Positions 46,822-56,159 are shown, counted from the stretch's first letter. The stretch: 64,000 nucleotides of DNA from CBDUXT01 sp965371245 (GCA_965371245.1 CBDUXT010000007.1:1-64000); one strand, 5' to 3'. A program made the numbers and translations. The notes: generated by a model from the letters alone, not told the origin.

Positions 46822-46978
46822 CGTTCGCTCCCCACTCCTCCCCTGAATGGAATGCTATCCGCCCGGCAACAGTGTCGATTCCGCGAGCCTGATGAAGTCG
46901 AAACGACTCTTCGGACTGTGGATGCGGAGGGGAATCAGTATACGCATACTTGACAGCATCTTCAGGCTATCGCCTCAT

Positions 46979-47218
46979 TTAGTAAGGTGCGGTAATCCCG
47001 TAAAGTGCCCATGTCTCTTCGTTGACCCGGTTTGACAGCGAGGGCCGCGTCATGGCTGTAGGGCTCGAAGGCAGAGTTGGATCGATGTCGGTCGCATTAG
47101 ACAGGGGCCTTAGGATCTCCCGGGCCGCCTGATCGAGCCCAACAAAGCTTTGAGCCCGGGTCTTCCAGATGGATCGATCGTGACGGCATAAACTGTGCAG
47201 ATCCCCCTTGTGGTTCAA
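46979..47218 (-). CDS. Unassigned short ORF, possible tail remnant
   Basis: The 79-codon frame (LDQAAREILRPLSNATDIDP, SNRVNEETWALYGITAPY) has no recognised family and no clear start. It may be the end of a lost gene. The rest of 46822-47713 holds only the cassette site. Confidence 0.25.
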   Translation of the reverse strand: MNHKGDLHSLCRHDRSIWKTRAQSFVGLDQAAREILRPLSNATDIDPTLPSSPTAMTRPSLSNRVNEETWALYGITAPY

Positions 47219-47375
47219 GCGTCTTGTGCCATTCTATCAGCGGCATCCAATGGGCGGTAGACCAAGACAGGAACTTCGTGGGCAGTCGGGTGGCAAACTC
47301 AGGCTCGATTTCGACGGAGCGGAGGGGATCTCAGTTCGCAGAACGTATGTTCCCGCTTGCTATCTGCGAGATTCA

Positions 47376-47523
47376 TGTAGCCTATGCCGTTGGCGCTGCC
47401 GTAGGCTACACAAACAGCCAAGTGGCATCGCCCGTGTCTGAATCCCGACTTGACGTACAGGCTCCAGCAAAAAAGGAGAAACATCAGTTTCTCGCGCACA
47501 TCTTGGGACCCCGAAGCCATTAC
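47376..47523 (+). promoter_or_regulatory. Upstream cassette site 5, with no regulator gene behind it
   Basis: TGTAGCCTATGCCGTTGGCG (47376-47395) is followed 97 nt later by AAACATCAGTTTCTCGCGCA and CATCTTGGGACCCCGAAGCC. Similarity to site 2 extends into ATAGTGGCGATCGAGTTCCC. Only a convergent integrase gene lies behind. Confidence 0.6.
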
Positions 47524-47713
47524 GATAGTGGCGATCGAGTTCCCCGTCTTGGTGGGAGGTGCCGGGATAGAATTGTAACCTTGGAGGCGCCAACTCGGAA
47601 AGGCTGGGTGAGATGGTCTCGTCCCCCGTATGCCGCGAGGCGTAGAAACAGCCCTATAAGCTTCATCTCAACCGGACAAGCGCAGCGAAAGCCGGGAGGA
47701 GCGACCGGCCAGG

Positions 47714-48916
47714 TCAAATCGGCACGTCGTGGGACGCGCTCTCGGACACCGATATCCGCCGCTTGTCGTAGATTTGGGTCGTAGTTACGTGCCGGTGACC
47801 GAGTAGATCCTGTACTTTCCGGATTTCCACGCCACCTCCGAGCAGCAGCGTTGCCGTCGTAGCCCGAAGGGAATGCGGCGTGTAAATGCACCGCGACACT
47901 GTCGTCCCGTCGGCCGTGGCCTCTCGCTTCACCGCGCCAGGTAGGCGGCGCAGATATTCCATGATTAGGTGATACATGCCCATGGGATGGAAGTGCCGCT
48001 CGGCCAGCTTGTCGCTGTTCGAGCTGGCCCGCGGTCGGAAGAGCGGCCCACACGTGAGACCGGATCTGTCGATGTACTCGGCGATTGCCTCGGCCGCAGC
48101 GAAGTGCAGGCCAATTGTTCGATGTCTACAGCCCTTTTCGCTCAGCCGGATCGTTGCTTCCTCACCGTCGCGGTGGAAGTCGCTGAGCTTGAGCCGGCAA
48201 CCGGCCCCGATTCGCGCCCCCGCGTACAGGTAGAACTTCAGAATCGCACGATCGCGCGCATCGACGAGCGAGTCGCTGGCAGGCATGTTCATCAGCTGCC
48301 GCGCTCGCGTGGCTGGGAGCGCCCTGGTGTCGTGAAGCGGGTCGTTCGATTCCCGACTGATGAACTGTGCGTGGGCCGGATTCGGCACTGTGATCGGCAA
48401 GCGTAGCTCCACCGCTGAGGCCGCCAGGAACTTATAGAAGCTCGACAGCGACGAGATTCGCCGGTTCAAGGTCTTCGGCGCCGCCTGGTGCAAGATCAGA
48501 TGTTCCCGGTAGGCCTGAACGTCCTTCACGGACACGGTGTACATTCGCCACGACTCAGCGGGCCAATCGAAGCCCACGAATCTGATGAAGGATTCCACGT
48601 CCTGCCGGTAGGCGCGTTGCGTGTGCGGACTCCGGCGACGGGCGACCCAGGTTTCGAACAAGCCTGCCACGCAGCTGTAGAACGTCTCAACGCGGTGACG
48701 TACCTCCGGCGTCACGTGACCGACGAGAACGGGTGGAAGCCCGACCCGGTCGGTCGGGTCTGTGAGCAGGTTGCTGGTATTCGTAATGTCCGTCGTCCTG
48801 TCCACGTGTTCTTGGATGCCCGATGTACCGCACGGCACAGGGCCGTGATTGCACTGAATCGTTGCGGTTTTTCCCTTCTCGCTCGCGCTGCCACTGTTGA
48901 TAGAATCTCTTATCAT
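47714..48916 (-). CDS. Tyrosine recombinase (integrase)
   Basis: The 400-residue product has an N-terminal core-binding domain (RSPHTQRAYRQDVESFIRFV, LNRRISSLSSFYKFLAASAV) and a C-terminal catalytic domain with Arg in GARIGAGCRL, HSLRATTATLLL, LGHRHVTTTQIYD (His and Tyr nucleophile). All catalytic residues appear in place. It should cut and join DNA at specific sites. A longer frame to 48970 is open, but the ATG at 48916 is favoured by the normal start of this family. Right behind, divergently, lies a fragment of a different recombinase, so this spot was used more than once by mobile DNA. Confidence 0.85.
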   Translation of the reverse strand: MIRDSINSGSASEKGKTATIQCNHGPVPCGTSGIQEHVDRTTDITNTSNLLTDPTDRVGLPPVLVGHVTPEVRHRVETFYSCVAGLFETWVARRRSPHTQRAYRQDVESFIRFVGFDWPAESWRMYTVSVKDVQAYREHLILHQAAPKTLNRRISSLSSFYKFLAASAVELRLPITVPNPAHAQFISRESNDPLHDTRALPATRARQLMNMPASDSLVDARDRAILKFYLYAGARIGAGCRLKLSDFHRDGEEATIRLSEKGCRHRTIGLHFAAAEAIAEYIDRSGLTCGPLFRPRASSNSDKLAERHFHPMGMYHLIMEYLRRLPGAVKREATADGTTVSRCIYTPHSLRATTATLLLGGGVEIRKVQDLLGHRHVTTTQIYDKRRISVSESASHDVPI

Positions 48917-48942
48917 AAGTCGCAGGCCCGGCGCAAGCCGTC

Positions 48943-49272
48943 TTGCGACGGGCCGATTCCCGCATGTCATTCGTCGACTTCCTTGACTTGGAATTCGAGC
49001 ACCGCATCGGCCGGCAGCCGTTTCCCCGGCGGCACATGGACTCGGATCCCTTGGACCGGATCGTCAGGAAGTACGCGCGCCGGCTCGGCCTCACCCGTGG
49101 CTACTCGGCCCACTCGATGCGGGCCACGTTCATCGCAACGGCTTTGGAGAACGGCTGCAGCCTGGAGGATGTCCAGCGCGCCGCCGGCCACGCTGACCCA
49201 TCGACGACCACGCTCTACGATCGGCGCGGCTATAACCCCGAAAAATCCGCCTCATTTTTCGCCAATTACTGA
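48943..49272 (+). pseudogene. C-terminal remnant of a second tyrosine recombinase
   Basis: The 109-residue frame holds only the end of the catalytic domain: HMDSDPLDRIVRKYARRLGL, then HSMRATFIATALENG (HxxR), AAGHADPSTTTLYDRRGYNP (His and Tyr) and the family end KSASFFANY. The first catalytic Arg and the core-binding domain are missing. The missing N-terminal part of the same family (LAALSSLFKHLI.. type) is found fused to DUF932 at 1833-2055, in the same orientation, 47 kb away. The space 49273-49594 has no gene. Confidence 0.75.
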
Positions 49273-49594
49273 TCCAATCGCCCATTTTCACAGCCAAGAA
49301 TCTCGCTGCTGCTGTACGCAAGCCCGCTAACGAGTACAATGCGCCGAGACCTGGGGTCGCTGATCGCCAGATAACCGTTGCCCAGGAGCGACCTTGCAGG
49401 AGCCCCGAGCGGTACACTTGCCGTTACGTTCGGCCATCGACAGGTCGCAAGGAGGTCGTTTTGGAGGAGTTGTGCTGATCGTAGTAAGGGCCCCGTTCAT
49501 GATCTTCCGCTTCAGGGCCAATCAACTCGTTGATAATGCTTGCTTTCGCGAATGACTTGCGGCCTGCGCGGTAGCCAGCGCTACAGGTGCGATA

Positions 49595-50962
49595 ATGAGG
49601 TTTATCGATCTTTTTGCAGGGCTGGGCGGTTTTCACCTGGCGCTATCGCGCCTTGGTCACGAGTGCGTCTTTGCATCCGAACTTGATGACCGTCTCCGCG
49701 AATTATATGAGAAGAATTTCGGTATCCGGCCGGCTGGCGATATTCGCACGGTTCAGATAGGCACGATCCCTGCCCACCAGCTTCTTTGTGCGGGATTCCC
49801 ATGCCAACCGTTCTCCAAAGCTGGCTCACAGCACGGCAAGAACTGCCCCAAGTGGGGCGATCTCTTCGGCTACGTGCTGAAGATTCTGCGGCACCGCAAA
49901 CCTCGTTTTCTCCTTCTCGAAAACGTGCCAAATCTGTCCAAACACAACGATGGGGATACATGGAATTCAATGCGAACGGCTCTCCGCCGCGCTGGTTACG
50001 ACGTCTCCGAGCAAAGGCTCTCACCACACCAGTTTGGAATTCCGCAGGTCCGTGACCGAATCTACATCGCTGGTTCGCGTGCGGGACTCAACGGCTTTGC
50101 TTGGCCTACTGCAACAAGAACGCCCACCTCGATTGTAACGGCGCTCGACGACCAACCTGACGAAGCGCGACCCCTTTCTAGGCAGGTCACAGAGTGCCTT
50201 CGGGTCTGGCAGGCGTTTATCCGAAGCTTTCCCAAGAAGAAAGAACTGCCCTCATTCCCAATCTGGTCGATGGAGTTCGGTGCCACATATCCGTACGCGC
50301 AGCAAACGCCCAATGCTCTCGGCACGCGCGCGCTGTGTGCGTATCACGGCGCCCACGGCGTGCCACTGAATTCTGTGCCACCATCTGAACGGATGCTGGC
50401 GCTTCCGTCCTACGCCCGCACTCGCCAACGTCGTTTTCCGGATTGGAAGATCCAGTTTATTGCCCAGAATCGCGCCCTCTACGATGAGAACAAACATTGG
50501 ATCGACAAATGGCTCCCCCGTATACTCCAGTTTCCCCCGAGCCTTCAGAAGCTTGAATGGAACTGCAAGGGTGAAATACGCGACATCTGGAGATACGTTA
50601 TTCAGTTTCGCGCTTCTGGCGTTCGGGTGAAGCGGCCGACGCCCGCACGAACGTCCCTGGCGTCACCAAAAAAGACCGCCCGTTGTCCGCCGAGCACTTC
50701 GCCGAGTTCGAGCATTGCCACGGCACCGACCCCAACGGCCGCTTCGGGCCTGGGAAACGCAAGACGCGCCGCGAATCCGACAGCCCTTCCGGCGACAAGG
50801 GTTGGCTCGGCGGCGACCGCTGGCGCCGCTTCGGCATCGACGAAGTCAAAGCCCGCGACTTCAAACTCGACGGTTTCAAATGGCTCAAGGACGAATCCCT
50901 CGACGACGCGGACAACTTGCCTGAACCGGAGGAGCTTGTCACGGATGCGATCGGCGAGCTAG
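49595..50962 (+). CDS. DNA cytosine-5 methyltransferase, C-terminally truncated by fusion to hsdM
   Basis: The first 345 residues are a C5-methylase: motif I DLFAGLGG (5-12), motif IV GFPCQPFSKAG with catalytic Cys70, ENV (109-111), QVRDR (151-155), and the target-recognition region ending in GVRVKRPT (about 342-349). Motifs IX and X, needed to complete the fold, are absent. From about 50637 the frame runs through hsdM DNA in the wrong frame, giving a Ser/Thr/Ala-rich tail of about 110 residues that is not a normal domain. The protein is probably inactive. Restriction partners are not seen. Confidence 0.75.
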   Translation: MRFIDLFAGLGGFHLALSRLGHECVFASELDDRLRELYEKNFGIRPAGDIRTVQIGTIPAHQLLCAGFPCQPFSKAGSQHGKNCPKWGDLFGYVLKILRHRKPRFLLLENVPNLSKHNDGDTWNSMRTALRRAGYDVSEQRLSPHQFGIPQVRDRIYIAGSRAGLNGFAWPTATRTPTSIVTALDDQPDEARPLSRQVTECLRVWQAFIRSFPKKKELPSFPIWSMEFGATYPYAQQTPNALGTRALCAYHGAHGVPLNSVPPSERMLALPSYARTRQRRFPDWKIQFIAQNRALYDENKHWIDKWLPRILQFPPSLQKLEWNCKGEIRDIWRYVIQFRASGVRVKRPTPARTSLASPKKTARCPPSTSPSSSIATAPTPTAASGLGNARRAANPTALPATRVGSAATAGAASASTKSKPATSNSTVSNGSRTNPSTTRTTCLNRRSLSRMRSAS

Positions 50963-51051
50963 AAGCAGCGACGGAAGAACTTCAGATGGTCCTAGGCCTG
51001 CTGGAGCAAAGTCAGGCGAACGAGGTGCTGGAAAAGGAGGTGTCAGCTTGA
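50606..51051 (+). pseudogene. hsdM: C-terminal fragment of type I methyltransferase hsdM
   Basis: A second frame is open from about 50606. From about 50638 it reads DARTNVPGVTKKDRPLSAEH and FAEFEHCHGTDPNGR, then IDEVKARDFKLDGFKWLKDE. These are the last 140 residues of HsdM, the adenine methylase of type I restriction systems. The N-terminal SAM-binding and catalytic NPPF part is missing; the C5-methylase sits in its place. Its stop overlaps the start of the next gene by 4 nt, as in an intact hsd operon. Confidence 0.8.
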
Positions 51052-51941
51052 CGTTCTACTCGCGCCGCAATACGCCACCACCGACGGAACTCCTGTATGA
51101 CGTTCCTGATCTGGTCCGCAGCCGGATCGCCGCCATTCTGGAGCATCACGTTGCTCGTGGGCAAGCCGGTGTCATGTTTATGAATAGCCTCGAAGGTCTA
51201 CTAACTCGCACGTATGGCGGTCTCGCGGGCCCCGGCTATGAGGCGGCGCGCCAGAGCGACATCCCCGTGATACAGCACTTCTTCTCCTGCACAGATGAGC
51301 AGGCGTTAGACTTCATCGAAGCCTGTTTCAGCTTGAACATGTCTTGTGGCGGGCAGGTGACTATCGACGAGATCAACGCTGTTCTGCGTGAGGAGGGAAT
51401 CGGTTACGAATTGTCGAAGTACCTCGGGCCCGGATTAACTAGCGGTGAGATTCGGATCGGGCAGCCTATTCCTGAGGACCAGCTACCGCGAGTCATCAGA
51501 GTTGATAGCCAAGCGATCCACGCCGAGGTGGTCGCGCCGGCGCTTGGGCTTCTATCGAACCCCATCTTCGGGGTCGCCAATACCGAAATGCTCAAGGCAC
51601 ACGGCGATCATCGCGCCGGGCAAGACGAAGATGCCATTACCGCCTGCTGCTCAGCCTTTGAGAGCGTGCTGAAGACGATCTGTGACCAGAAAGGGTGGAC
51701 CTTCGACGCGGACAAAGACACCTGCGCGACGCTCGTTGATACCTGTTACAAGGAAGGCTTGTTCGCCTCGTTCTATTTGGAGCTTTTCAAGCGTGTCGGC
51801 ACGATCCGCAACAAGCTGGGCGACGCGCACGGCCGCGGGCCGACGCCGCTTCACGATGTGGAAGCCGCCCATGCGGAACACATGCTCTACATGGTCTCGA
51901 CCCACATTATCCTCTTGTGCAAACTAGCGGGGCTTGAATGA
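51048..51941 (+). CDS. Abortive-infection C-terminal (Abi_C) domain protein
   Basis: The 297-residue product has a helical N-terminal part and, from about 195, the Abi_C signature: EDAITACCSAFESVLKTICD, then LYLELFKRVGTIRNKLGDAH-like region (FKRVGTIRNKLGDAHGRG) and a closing helix. Proteins with this domain are often found inside type I restriction operons and are thought to limit phage by cell dormancy or death. It overlaps hsdM by 4 nt and hsdS by 4 nt, so all three are translated together. Confidence 0.75.
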   Translation: MTFYSRRNTPPPTELLYDVPDLVRSRIAAILEHHVARGQAGVMFMNSLEGLLTRTYGGLAGPGYEAARQSDIPVIQHFFSCTDEQALDFIEACFSLNMSCGGQVTIDEINAVLREEGIGYELSKYLGPGLTSGEIRIGQPIPEDQLPRVIRVDSQAIHAEVVAPALGLLSNPIFGVANTEMLKAHGDHRAGQDEDAITACCSAFESVLKTICDQKGWTFDADKDTCATLVDTCYKEGLFASFYLELFKRVGTIRNKLGDAHGRGPTPLHDVEAAHAEHMLYMVSTHIILLCKLAGLE

Positions 51942-53473
51942 CTTCGGTCTCGCTCAATTCAACGACCCTGAACGCGGACATCGACGAATTGCCAGAGGGG
52001 TGGACGGTTGCCTCGCTCGGCAGAGTGACGCAAGTCGTCTCGAACATCAAACCGGCGAAGGAGCCCAACCGGGTCTTCCGATACGTGGACATTGGGGCGG
52101 TCGACAACGGCACTAACCGGATCGCTGGGACTAGGAACGTCCAAGGCAAAGATGCACCGTCGCGTGCTCGCAGACCAATTCGCCCAAACGATGTCTTGTT
52201 CTCGAATGTTCGTACGTACTTGCGCAACATGGCCTTGGTTACTGAGGTCGATCACGCGGACGTCTGTTCTACCGGGTTTACGGTGTTGCGGTCGAACGGT
52301 GCAGCCCTACCTAGCTTTCTGTTCTGCGCGGCTTTGCGAGATAGCTTTATCGATGCAGTTACGAAGACTCAAACTGGGACCCACTACCCGGCGACTAGCG
52401 AGGCCAAGGTTCGTGCTGCGTCAATCCCACTGCCGCCGCTTTCCGAGCAGGTGAGGATCGTCGAGGCGATCGAACGCTTGACGGCTCGCGTTGATTCAGC
52501 TCGTCAGCGACTTGGCAACGTCCCCAAGATCCTGAAACGCTTCCGCGAAACTATCCTCGCCGCAGCCTGTACCGGACGACTCACCGAAGCCTGGAGAGAG
52601 GGGCACGCTGGCACTCGAAGTGCCGTCGAGCAGCTCGCGGAGTTTGAGTCCGCACATGCTCGACTGCGTAGCTCCAGCGCCGGAACCCGCGCTGCAAAGG
52701 CGGAGGCCACACTCGAGCTCGATGGACTACCTGATCTGCCATCAACATGGTGCTACCGAAGCGCGGACTCGATCGTCGATCCAGCTACGGTTATCTCATA
52801 CGGCATCGTGCTTCCCGGCCCCGAAGTGGAACGTGGCATTCCGTACGTCCGACAGCAGGATGTCATCGATGGCACCGTTCTCGTCGACCAACTCCGTCGC
52901 ACCACACCTGAGATCGCGGCGAAACATCAGCGGTCAACACTTGTGACCGGGGATGTTCTCCTGTGCATCATCCGTCACCTTCGAGTTGCGATCGTTCCAC
53001 CTGGGATCGATGGAGCGAATCTCACGCAGGGTACCGTTCGACTCCGCCCTGCTCGGGTTGCCTCCGGACCGTATCTCGCCATGTACCTCGGCGGTATCCA
53101 CGCCCAGAACTGGATGCGACAGCGCCACTTTGGCATGTCCATGCCTCGCATCAATGTGAGGGATGCACGCGCGCTCCCGGTCGCGGTTCCACCTGTCCAA
53201 GAGCAAGCTGAAATCGTCCAGCGCGTTCAGTCGTTGATGAAACTCGCGAACGCCATCGAGCGTCGCGTTGTCGCCGCAACTGCACGGGCGGACAAAATCA
53301 CCCAGGCAGTGCTGGCCAAAGCCTTTCGCGGCGAACTCGTTCCCACCGAAGCCGAGCTTGCCCGCGCCGAAGGCCGCCGCTACGAATCCGCGGTCGACCT
53401 GCTTGCTCGTATCAATTCGCGTGTTGAATCTGTTCCAAAGGTTCGGCGGCGCAAACAAAGGACAAGTCGTTGA
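51938..53473 (+). CDS. hsdS: Type I restriction-modification specificity subunit HsdS
   Basis: The 511-residue product shows the two target-recognition domains and the two conserved coiled helices: LPPLSEQVRIVEAIERLTAR (about 165-185) and PPVQEQAEIVQRVQSLMKLA (about 420-440). It would give DNA sequence specificity to an HsdM-HsdS complex. Here the methylase subunit is only a fragment, and no hsdR gene is seen in the window, so the specificity subunit may be orphaned or serve another methylase. It overlaps the next gene by 4 nt. Confidence 0.85.
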   Translation: MTSVSLNSTTLNADIDELPEGWTVASLGRVTQVVSNIKPAKEPNRVFRYVDIGAVDNGTNRIAGTRNVQGKDAPSRARRPIRPNDVLFSNVRTYLRNMALVTEVDHADVCSTGFTVLRSNGAALPSFLFCAALRDSFIDAVTKTQTGTHYPATSEAKVRAASIPLPPLSEQVRIVEAIERLTARVDSARQRLGNVPKILKRFRETILAAACTGRLTEAWREGHAGTRSAVEQLAEFESAHARLRSSSAGTRAAKAEATLELDGLPDLPSTWCYRSADSIVDPATVISYGIVLPGPEVERGIPYVRQQDVIDGTVLVDQLRRTTPEIAAKHQRSTLVTGDVLLCIIRHLRVAIVPPGIDGANLTQGTVRLRPARVASGPYLAMYLGGIHAQNWMRQRHFGMSMPRINVRDARALPVAVPPVQEQAEIVQRVQSLMKLANAIERRVVAATARADKITQAVLAKAFRGELVPTEAELARAEGRRYESAVDLLARINSRVESVPKVRRRKQRTSR

Positions 53474-56139
53474 GTGACGTTGAAGCCAATCAAAGCCAAG
53501 AAGCATCTCCTGATGTGGAGGGCTCGCTAGACGTTGTCCAGTGGAGTCGGCAACTGCCGATTTGGATGCACGATGCGCTCCGCCGACTCTACCAGCATGG
53601 AATATTGACCTCCAAAGATGATGACGAACTCCTTTCGATCTGCGCAACCGCCAACGGCGTAGAGCTTGAATCTGTGCCCAAAGTAGACCCAATTCCACTC
53701 GATCCGGCGCACGTACCTGACGATAGACAGGTCGAGAATCCGGTCGCGCTGGTCGAACTTCGTGATTTGCTCCATGTGAACGCCGTCGCACCTGATCAGA
53801 AACTCGCATTTGCTCAGTCGGGTCTGACGATTATCTACGGTGATAACGGTTCAGGTAAATCAGGTTATGTACGTTTACTAAAGCGTGCGTGCCGGGCCCG
53901 GCACCGCGAAGGCTCGCTACTGCCGAACGTATACGCCGACCCGCCAACCAGCCCGGCCAGCGCTAAGCTCAAGTACTCCATCAATCAACAGAACCATAAC
54001 CATGATTGGGTCGATGGTAGCGACTCAACACCCTCGGAACTCTCGCGCATAAGCGTGTTTGATTCACGCTGCGCTGAAACCCACGTCACAGGCAAGAATG
54101 AGTTGGCCTACACTCCGCGCGCGCTAGCAGTTCTGTCGGAGCTGGCGAAAGCCGCTCAAAGGATGAAGGCCAAGCTGCAGCAATTGCAGAGGCAACTAGA
54201 AGCAGAGCGACCACCCTGGATGACCACGATGCCGAAGCCGTTTCGTGATACGACGGCCGTCGGCAAACTTATTGGCGGGTTATCCGCCGATACCACAATC
54301 GAATCTGTCGACGGGCTCGCGCGATTAACAAGCGCCGAGGAACTCCGCCTCAATCAACTCAAAACGGACTTGGGCGAGCTGCCTTTCCGCACGGTGCAAA
54401 GGCTGCGTGGCACGGTCCAGCGATTGGACTCTGCGATCAATCTCGTTGAAACAGCAGTTCGGGCTCTTTCGGATGAGAGTGTCTCGACTTTCCGTAAGCA
54501 GCTTGAGGAACTTACGGTGAAGCGCGACGCCGCACGCATTGCGGCAGACGTGAGAGCAGGCGACTACCCACTGTTAGGTGTCGGATCTGGGAGTTGGAAA
54601 TCACTCTGGGAGGCCGCCCGCAAGTATTCTGAATCTGACGCGTATGCTGATCAGCCTTTTCCTGTCACGGTGGAGAATGCTAGATGTGTGCTTTGCCAAC
54701 AAGAGCTGGATTCGACCGCTAGCGACCGGCTGACTCGCTTTGAGGCATTCGTTAAGAATGAGACGCAAGTACAATTCGAGGCCGCGACGCGCTCAGTTGA
54801 TGCTGGCCGAAGCACGTTTCGCGACCTCCAGTTGATTCCAGGTGAGATTCGCGCTGCGCGCGACGTTGTCCGGACAGAACTTGATCAGCGGAACCTTGCG
54901 ACAGTATTACGACGCTATCTGATGCGAGCGCTCCGAATCCTATCGACTATCCTAAAAACCGAAGCGGCCGCTGATCTCGATACACTGCGTCAGCTTGGCG
55001 TCTCACCGCTTGATGAATTGCGTTTGGTACGCGATAACCTCAACACTCGAATCGCCGAGCTATCATCCGCGACAAACTCCGACTCACAGCGCCAGCTTGA
55101 AACCGAACGCGATGAACTGGAGGACCGTCTGTGGCTCAGGTCGTCGCGTCAGTTGGTTCTTCGTGAAATGCGCCGGCTTGTCAAGTTGTCGATGATCAAG
55201 TCGGCACTTGACGATACGAGCACGAACCGCGTCACACGGCACGCGACGCGGCTTGCAGCCGAAGTGGTTACCGCGAAGCTCCGGGATTGCTTCGCGCGCG
55301 AAGTCGAAAAGCTCGGAATCGGAAGTCTGCGTGCTGAAATGTCGCAACTCGGAGGAATGACGGGAGATTCGATATTCGGAATCACATTGATACGCAGCCG
55401 AAGCACAAGCGTGGCCGACGTGTTCAGTGAAGGAGAATTCCGATGCATCGCCCTTGCCGCGTTCCTGGCCGAACTTGCTACCGCCGACGATCAATCTGGG
55501 ATCGTATTTGACGATCCGGTTTCTTCACTCGATCACAATCACCGTGAAGCCGTCGCGAAGCGATTGGCTGAGGAGGCGTCAAATCGGCAAGTAATCGTTT
55601 TTACGCACGACATCGTTTTCTTGTGCGAATTGGATGAGGCTGCGCGAGAGCAAGGCTTCGATCCAAAGTACCAATGCATCACACGAGGGGACGAGGCTGC
55701 GGGCTTCGCAACCTCGGAAATACCTCATAACAAACAACCGCCTCAAAGTGCTCTTTCAGGGATCGAGACACACCTCGATAACACCAAGCGACAGTACGAA
55801 ACGGGACAGCAGGCCGAGTGGACAAGGACTGCCAAGTCGATCGCCGGTCAGATTCGTGACTGCTGGGAACTCGCCGCCGAACATGCGCTCAAGCCGGTGA
55901 TGTCTCGGTTTTCGCACAAGACGGCACCATCCAGATTCAACGCTGTGTCCGTTTTGGACGCTTCGGATTCCACGGAGATGAAAGAAGGATATGCGTGCTG
56001 CTCCGGATGGGCGCACACCTCTGGCCCTGCGGCCCAGGCCGCTCCCGCTACGCCCGCAGAGCTTCAGGCGGAAATCAACCGCCTCAAGCACTGGCTGGAG
56101 GCTATCGAACTAAAGCAAGCAGGGCTGCGATCAACTTAG
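53470..56139 (+). CDS. Zinc-hook AAA ATPase of the AAA_13/RloC-like type
   Basis: The 889-residue product has a Walker A near the middle of the first 140 residues (IIYGDNGSGKSGYVRLLKRA), long coiled coils, a CVLC zinc hook at about 407-410, and a Walker B region FDDPVSSLDHNHRE with a FTHDIVFLC signature. This is the SMC/Rad50-like layout of the AAA_13 family and of the RloC/PrrC anticodon nucleases that sit in type I restriction operons. It may sense DNA damage or loss of restriction. The anticodon nuclease residues cannot be confirmed by eye. The order hsdM, Abi_C, hsdS, ATPase is a defence cluster. Confidence 0.8.
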   Translation: MSDVEANQSQEASPDVEGSLDVVQWSRQLPIWMHDALRRLYQHGILTSKDDDELLSICATANGVELESVPKVDPIPLDPAHVPDDRQVENPVALVELRDLLHVNAVAPDQKLAFAQSGLTIIYGDNGSGKSGYVRLLKRACRARHREGSLLPNVYADPPTSPASAKLKYSINQQNHNHDWVDGSDSTPSELSRISVFDSRCAETHVTGKNELAYTPRALAVLSELAKAAQRMKAKLQQLQRQLEAERPPWMTTMPKPFRDTTAVGKLIGGLSADTTIESVDGLARLTSAEELRLNQLKTDLGELPFRTVQRLRGTVQRLDSAINLVETAVRALSDESVSTFRKQLEELTVKRDAARIAADVRAGDYPLLGVGSGSWKSLWEAARKYSESDAYADQPFPVTVENARCVLCQQELDSTASDRLTRFEAFVKNETQVQFEAATRSVDAGRSTFRDLQLIPGEIRAARDVVRTELDQRNLATVLRRYLMRALRILSTILKTEAAADLDTLRQLGVSPLDELRLVRDNLNTRIAELSSATNSDSQRQLETERDELEDRLWLRSSRQLVLREMRRLVKLSMIKSALDDTSTNRVTRHATRLAAEVVTAKLRDCFAREVEKLGIGSLRAEMSQLGGMTGDSIFGITLIRSRSTSVADVFSEGEFRCIALAAFLAELATADDQSGIVFDDPVSSLDHNHREAVAKRLAEEASNRQVIVFTHDIVFLCELDEAAREQGFDPKYQCITRGDEAAGFATSEIPHNKQPPQSALSGIETHLDNTKRQYETGQQAEWTRTAKSIAGQIRDCWELAAEHALKPVMSRFSHKTAPSRFNAVSVLDASDSTEMKEGYACCSGWAHTSGPAAQAAPATPAELQAEINRLKHWLEAIELKQAGLRST

Positions 56140-56159
56140 ACCAACCATGCCATACATTC

